DNA of 9,646 nucleotides from an uncultured Clostridia bacterium (GTDB taxonomy: Bacteria > Bacillota > Clostridia > Oscillospirales > Acutalibacteraceae), in contig CAMPAT010000013.1 in assembly GCA_946633275.1 (NCBI GenBank), forward strand, positions 1 through 9,646, given 5' to 3'. How positions within the stretch are numbered: position 1 is the stretch's first letter; every line of letters starts with the position of its first letter. The notes beneath the pieces were generated by a model. It was not told the DNA's origin, ran no database searches, and saw only the letters and a list, made by a program, of their open reading frames with translations. The position numbers were made by a program, and so were the translations under genes. Shown piece by piece: positions 6,898 through 9,646 of the stretch.

Positions 6898-7395
6898 TTA
6901 TAATTCCTTCAGCTTTTCCTGAAGATTTCTGTCCTTTTCCTCAACCTGCTTTGCCATATCGGCACGCATAGCGATAAGCTTGCTCATAAGAGCGTCGTCG
7001 CCGACTGCGAGAATTTCTGCAGCGAGCAGAGCCGCATTCTTCGCCGCGTTAACGCCTACTGTCGCAACGGGAATTCCCGGAGGCATCATTACCGTGGCAA
7101 GCATAGCGTCCATACCGTCGAGCACCTTTGCTGAGCACGGAATGCCGATAACGGGAAGAGTTGTTGAAGCCGCAAGAACTCCGCCGAGATGAGCAGCCAT
7201 ACCTGCTGCCGCAATAATCACGCCGAAGCCGTTATCAATCGCGTTCTTTGAAAAGTCGTGAGCCGCCTCAGGCGTGCGATGAGCCGACATTACGCGGACT
7301 TCGGTTTCAATACCGAGCTCGCCGAGTGTTTTGATTGCAGGTGTAACAATGGGTAAATCGCTGTCAGAACCCATTATTATAGCAACTTTTTTCAT
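6898..7395 (-). CDS. purE: N5-carboxyaminoimidazole ribonucleotide mutase (PurE)
   Basis: PurE makes CAIR in de novo purine synthesis. The 165-residue protein shows the whole family pattern: GSDSDLP (9-15), [11 protein letters not shown] with His39 as the likely catalytic histidine (33-43), [16 protein letters not shown] (61-76), LPVIGIPC (80-87) and [20 protein letters not shown] (103-122). The SAHRTP form points to class I, which in characterised bacteria takes N5-CAIR made by PurK. No purK is in this window, so the source of the substrate (PurK elsewhere, or carboxylation by CO2) is open. ATG at 7395 has GGAGG 7 nt upstream. It is the first gene of the pur operon, with its promoter at 7429-7457. 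Confidence 0.97.
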   Translation of the reverse strand: MKKVAIIMGSDSDLPIVTPAIKTLGELGIETEVRVMSAHRTPEAAHDFSKNAIDNGFGVIIAAAGMAAHLGGVLAASTTLPVIGIPCSAKVLDGMDAMLATVMMPPGIPVATVGVNAAKNAALLAAEILAVGDDALMSKLIAMRADMAKQVEEKDRNLQEKLKEL

Positions 7396-7428
7396 ATGCT
7401 GTCCTCCGTATAAAAAATGATTTATGGT

Positions 7429-7457
7429 ATTATACTTTATTTAACCCCTTAATTCAA
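7429..7457 (-). promoter_or_regulatory. Promoter of the pur operon
   Basis: On the minus strand TTGAAT (7452-7457), a 17-nt spacer and a perfect TATAAT (7429-7434) form a good sigma-A promoter. A start near 7422 leaves only about 27 nt to the purE ATG at 7395. That is too short for a guanine/adenine riboswitch, and no CCGAAC/GTTCGG PurBox-like pair is seen in 7396-7474. The promoter lies in the 79-nt gap after the surface-protein gene. Confidence 0.82.
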
Positions 7458-7474
7458 GTGATGAGGAGTAAAAA

Positions 7475-9361
7475 TTACATAAAGTTCACAGCTGAGCTGA
7501 AGTAGTCCCGAGGAAGCTCCCCTCTCAGATTCAGCTTAAAATACGCGAGGTCTCTGCCATTAATGTATCCGTCGCGGTTAAAGTCATAAGCAGGAAGCGC
7601 AATATCTCCCAAAGCCGCTTCGCCTTCCTGAACTGAAATTTCAAACAGCTCCGCGTCGCAGTACGGGCTGCTCACAGTAAGCTCGCCGTCGATAAATGTC
7701 CTGAAGGAAAAATAACCGTCATCGTCCGTTGAAAACGTCCTGCCCCTGAACGAAACTGTGACGTTGTTAAGCGGAATATCGCCGCTGTGCGCACCGTCGG
7801 GAGACGTCATAAGAAGACACCGTCCGCTTACGGTAATCGCAGGGCTCGGGACGAAGTCGCTCTTATAGCTGTCGCCGCAGAGAACACACGTATGAAGCGT
7901 GTAACCGTCCTCATCAAGCGTATAAGGAACAACAGTTTCGGCATAAGAATGCTCAACATATACCGGAAATGTACTTTCCGCCGTGCCTATTCTCACCTTT
8001 TCTGCGTTTTCGCCGCAAGTGAAGCGCTCTGCGCTCTGAGTATCATACAAGCTGATTTGCTTATTATCAAAATAACCTGCGCTGTAATAAATCTTATCTG
8101 AATACCCGCCGTTAAAATGAATATCAAGGATAAAGCCGTCAAGCGAGCTGTCAGTTATCGGGAAGTACGCCTCGTCAGATATGCGCAATCCGTCTGCTGC
8201 GCTGAAAGAAAGCGAGCCCTTAATGTCAAACGAATTAATCACATCGGGATACATAGTGATTACTGACGTGCCGACTGAGCCGACAGAATAGACTTTCACT
8301 ACATAATCTGTATGCGCAGTCAACTCATAAGTAAGGCAGAAGTTTCTATCGGAAGATGAAATATCGTCACTTGAAGTGAGAAGCGTTTCTCCGAGCCAAA
8401 GCTCCGCTTTCACATCAGTTTCGCCGAGCGAATAGATGTTATACACGGATGAAAAGTCGGGTTTGAGTGTAAAGGTGTACGCCTTGTCAGTTTCTTTTTC
8501 ATTAAAGCTTACGTTTGACGGAATGCCAAGCGAAAGCGGATAAACTTCATCAATTTCTTCATATGAAACGCCGTTATTCACAGCGTAAATATATGCGCTC
8601 GACGACGGGTAAACCTTCATTTTTGCAGAGGCGCTAACGCCCGTTCTGTTAATACCGAAGCTCTTTGTCTTAAAAACTGCTCCTGACGGGAACGTAACCT
8701 CGCCGAGCATAGCGCAGTCATAAAAAGCGTATGAGCTAAGCGTCACAGAAGCTGTCAAGTCCTGAAATACGAGGCTTTTCAGCGATAAACATCTGTCAAA
8801 AGCATACGAACCGATGGTGCGTACTGAATACGGAATTGTAATGCTTTCAAGCTCGATACACATCTTAAACGCGTATCCCCCGATTGAAGTAAGCGTATCA
8901 GGAAGACTCACGCTCTCCAGATAAACATTTTCCTCAAAAGCGTTATTGCCTATTGTCTTAAGTCCGAACGGAAGTTCAAACACGGCGGCGTTTGTTGAGT
9001 AAAAAGCATAGTTGCCAATCTTAGTGAGCGTCGACGGGATTGTAAAGTCACTTGCCTTTACACTTGCGAAGGAATAATTTCCGACTGAGGTTATGCCCTC
9101 TTCAATAACTACGTTCTCAATACTACCGTCCGAACGCCAGTTATACCACGGAATCGACTTTTCAGAATTAGTAAAATTCGGCATTGAGCCGCTTCCGCTG
9201 ATGGTAAGCGTCTTCGATGACGCGTTATAAGAATAATAAGTACTGCTGTCTCCGAGCTGAGTCGGCTCAATATCCGCACTCTGCAATCCGAAGGCAGAAA
9301 AAGAAAAGGACGCAGCGAAAATCAAAACGAAACTGAGCATTATGCAAAGCTGTTTTCTCAT
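7475..9361 (-). CDS. Secreted BspA-type leucine-rich-repeat protein with dockerin-like C-terminus
   Basis: This is a 628-residue extracellular protein of unknown specific role. Residues 1-26 form a Sec signal peptide (MRKQ, then a hydrophobic core). Residues 81-235 hold six to seven BspA-type leucine-rich repeats of about 22-23 residues, each with a variant of TLTSIGxYAF (for example 112-120, 157-165, 180-188). Residues about 285-370 look like a PPC-type beta domain (YTFTLKPDFSSVYNIYS, then TAHTDYVVKVYS). Residues 471-505 carry HSYAETVVP and HTCVLCGDSY, a His/Cys motif common in clostridial surface proteins. Residues about 508-590 resemble a carboxypeptidase-regulatory-like domain. DFNRDGYINGRDL (593-605) is one dockerin-type calcium loop with D593, N595, D597, N601 and D604, but a second loop is missing. 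No sortase motif or membrane anchor is visible. ATG at 9361 has AAGGA about 9 nt upstream. No terminator separates the gene from the pur promoter. Adhesion or polysaccharide binding is only a guess. Confidence 0.85.
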   Translation of the reverse strand: MRKQLCIMLSFVLIFAASFSFSAFGLQSADIEPTQLGDSSTYYSYNASSKTLTISGSGSMPNFTNSEKSIPWYNWRSDGSIENVVIEEGITSVGNYSFASVKASDFTIPSTLTKIGNYAFYSTNAAVFELPFGLKTIGNNAFEENVYLESVSLPDTLTSIGGYAFKMCIELESITIPYSVRTIGSYAFDRCLSLKSLVFQDLTASVTLSSYAFYDCAMLGEVTFPSGAVFKTKSFGINRTGVSASAKMKVYPSSSAYIYAVNNGVSYEEIDEVYPLSLGIPSNVSFNEKETDKAYTFTLKPDFSSVYNIYSLGETDVKAELWLGETLLTSSDDISSSDRNFCLTYELTAHTDYVVKVYSVGSVGTSVITMYPDVINSFDIKGSLSFSAADGLRISDEAYFPITDSSLDGFILDIHFNGGYSDKIYYSAGYFDNKQISLYDTQSAERFTCGENAEKVRIGTAESTFPVYVEHSYAETVVPYTLDEDGYTLHTCVLCGDSYKSDFVPSPAITVSGRCLLMTSPDGAHSGDIPLNNVTVSFRGRTFSTDDDGYFSFRTFIDGELTVSSPYCDAELFEISVQEGEAALGDIALPAYDFNRDGYINGRDLAYFKLNLRGELPRDYFSSAVNFM

Positions 9362-9392
9362 TTCATCACATCCTTTAAAATATCAGGTATAT

Positions 9393-9421
9393 ATTATACC
9401 ATACATTATTATAAAATACAA
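9393..9421 (-). promoter_or_regulatory. Extended -10 promoter of the surface-protein gene
   Basis: TGGTATAAT on the minus strand gives a perfect -10 (9393-9398) with the TGn extension (9399-9401). The -35 region (TTGTAT, 9416-9421, spacer 17 nt) is weak, as often with extended -10 promoters. A start near 9386 leaves a leader of about 25 nt. It lies just after the rplQ terminator, so the gene is expressed separately from the ribosomal operon. Confidence 0.78.
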
Positions 9422-9426
9422 ATTAT

Positions 9427-9454
9427 AAAAGCACTGCAAAACGCAGTGCTTTTA
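9427..9454 (-). terminator. Rho-independent terminator after rplQ
   Basis: gcactgc (9431-9437) and gcagtgc (9443-9449) form a 7-bp GC-rich stem, extended by A-T pairs on both sides, around a 5-nt loop. On the minus strand the stem is followed by TTTTATAATT. It starts a few bases after the L17 stop codon and closes the ribosomal protein operon. The symmetric A/T flanks could allow bidirectional action. Confidence 0.92.
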
Positions 9455-9462
9455 ATTAGCAT

Positions 9463-9646
9463 TTAAACAAGCTCGATAATACACATCTCGGCTGCGTCGC
9501 CGCGACGAGGGCCTGTTTTAATAATACGAGTGTAACCACCGTTTCTATCTTCATATTTAGGAGCGATTTCATCAAAAAGCTTCTTAACTGTGTCTTCCTT
9601 AGTAACGTAAGCAAGCACCTGTCTTCTTGAATGAAGGGTATCGTTC
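9463..9646 (-). CDS. rplQ: 50S ribosomal protein L17 (C-terminal part, 5' end beyond the window)
   Basis: The last 60 residues of L17 are present; the beginning is cut off by the right edge. The reading frame begins with [14 protein letters not shown], continues with [20 protein letters not shown] and ends with [16 protein letters not shown] followed by TAA at 9463-9465. The GGYTRI and [10 protein letters not shown] stretches are diagnostic of bacterial L17, which binds 23S rRNA in the large subunit near the exit tunnel. rplQ normally follows rpoA at the end of a ribosomal cluster, so the upstream neighbour is expected to be rpoA. A terminator follows at once. Confidence 0.97.
   Translation of the reverse strand, partial: NDTLHSRRQVLAYVTKEDTVKKLFDEIAPKYEDRNGGYTRIIKTGPRRGDAAEMCIIELV

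Noticed and set aside
6356..6922. Long plus-strand open frame (188 codons) opposite purM
   Set aside because: It lies almost wholly antisense to a fully conserved purM, has no RBS or family resemblance, and reflects the lack of stop codons in that antisense frame.
7396..7474. Purine riboswitch upstream of purE
   Set aside because: The distance from the probable transcription start to the start codon is about 27 nt, and no three-way-junction pattern is visible.
1..9646. CRISPR array, tRNA, insertion sequence or prophage signals
   Set aside because: No spaced repeats, transposase-like frames, cloverleaf-like segments or phage genes were seen. The window is housekeeping genes plus one surface protein and one transporter unit.

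Overview
The window looks like chromosomal DNA from an anaerobic Firmicute, most likely a gut-type member of class Clostridia (Oscillospiraceae/Ruminococcaceae-like). This is an inference. It rests on an archaeal-type PurO IMP cyclohydrolase in a bacterial pur operon, a secreted BspA-type leucine-rich-repeat protein with a dockerin-like tail, clostridial-style PurN and L17 sequences, strong GGAGG-type ribosome binding sites, AT-rich sigma-A promoters and moderate GC by eye. Every gene lies on the minus strand, so transcription runs from high to low coordinates. No stretch longer than about 120 bases lacks a gene.

In transcription order: (1) The 3' end of rplQ (ribosomal protein L17, normally the last gene of the rpoA ribosomal cluster) enters from the right edge and is closed by a clean hairpin terminator at 9427-9454. 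(2) A 628-residue secreted surface protein (7475-9361) has its own extended -10 promoter. It carries BspA-type leucine-rich repeats, a PPC-like beta domain, a small His/Cys motif, a carboxypeptidase-regulatory-like domain and one dockerin calcium loop. No terminator is visible after it. (3) A tight purine operon, purE-purM-purN-purO-purD (3159-7395), starts from a good promoter at 7429-7457 with a leader of only about 27 nt, too short for a purine riboswitch. Spacings are 17 nt, a 4-nt ATGA overlap, 17 nt and 67 nt. The 67-nt gap holds a long imperfect hairpin. (4) A two-gene export unit (51-3041) encodes a long HlyD/MacA-like adaptor and a MacB/FtsX-type permease, and ends at a strong terminator (20-48). 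Its promoter is near consensus (TTGACA, 17 nt, TATACT). It is overlaid by a 39-bp palindrome and a 10-bp direct repeat, which suggests control by a DNA-binding repressor.

The pur enzymes cover several steps of de novo IMP synthesis. PurD makes GAR, PurN formylates it, PurM closes AIR, PurE makes CAIR and PurO closes the IMP ring. PurF, PurL, PurC, PurB and an AICAR transformylase are not in the window. Because PurO is monofunctional, an AICAR transformylase must be encoded elsewhere. The permease likewise has no ATPase partner in the window.

I see no RNA genes, insertion sequences, CRISPR arrays, phage genes or clear signs of recent transfer. The least ordinary points are the operator-like promoter of the export unit, the unusually long adaptor with a Thr-rich linker, the missing ATPase, and the bacterial PurO without an adjacent formyltransferase.
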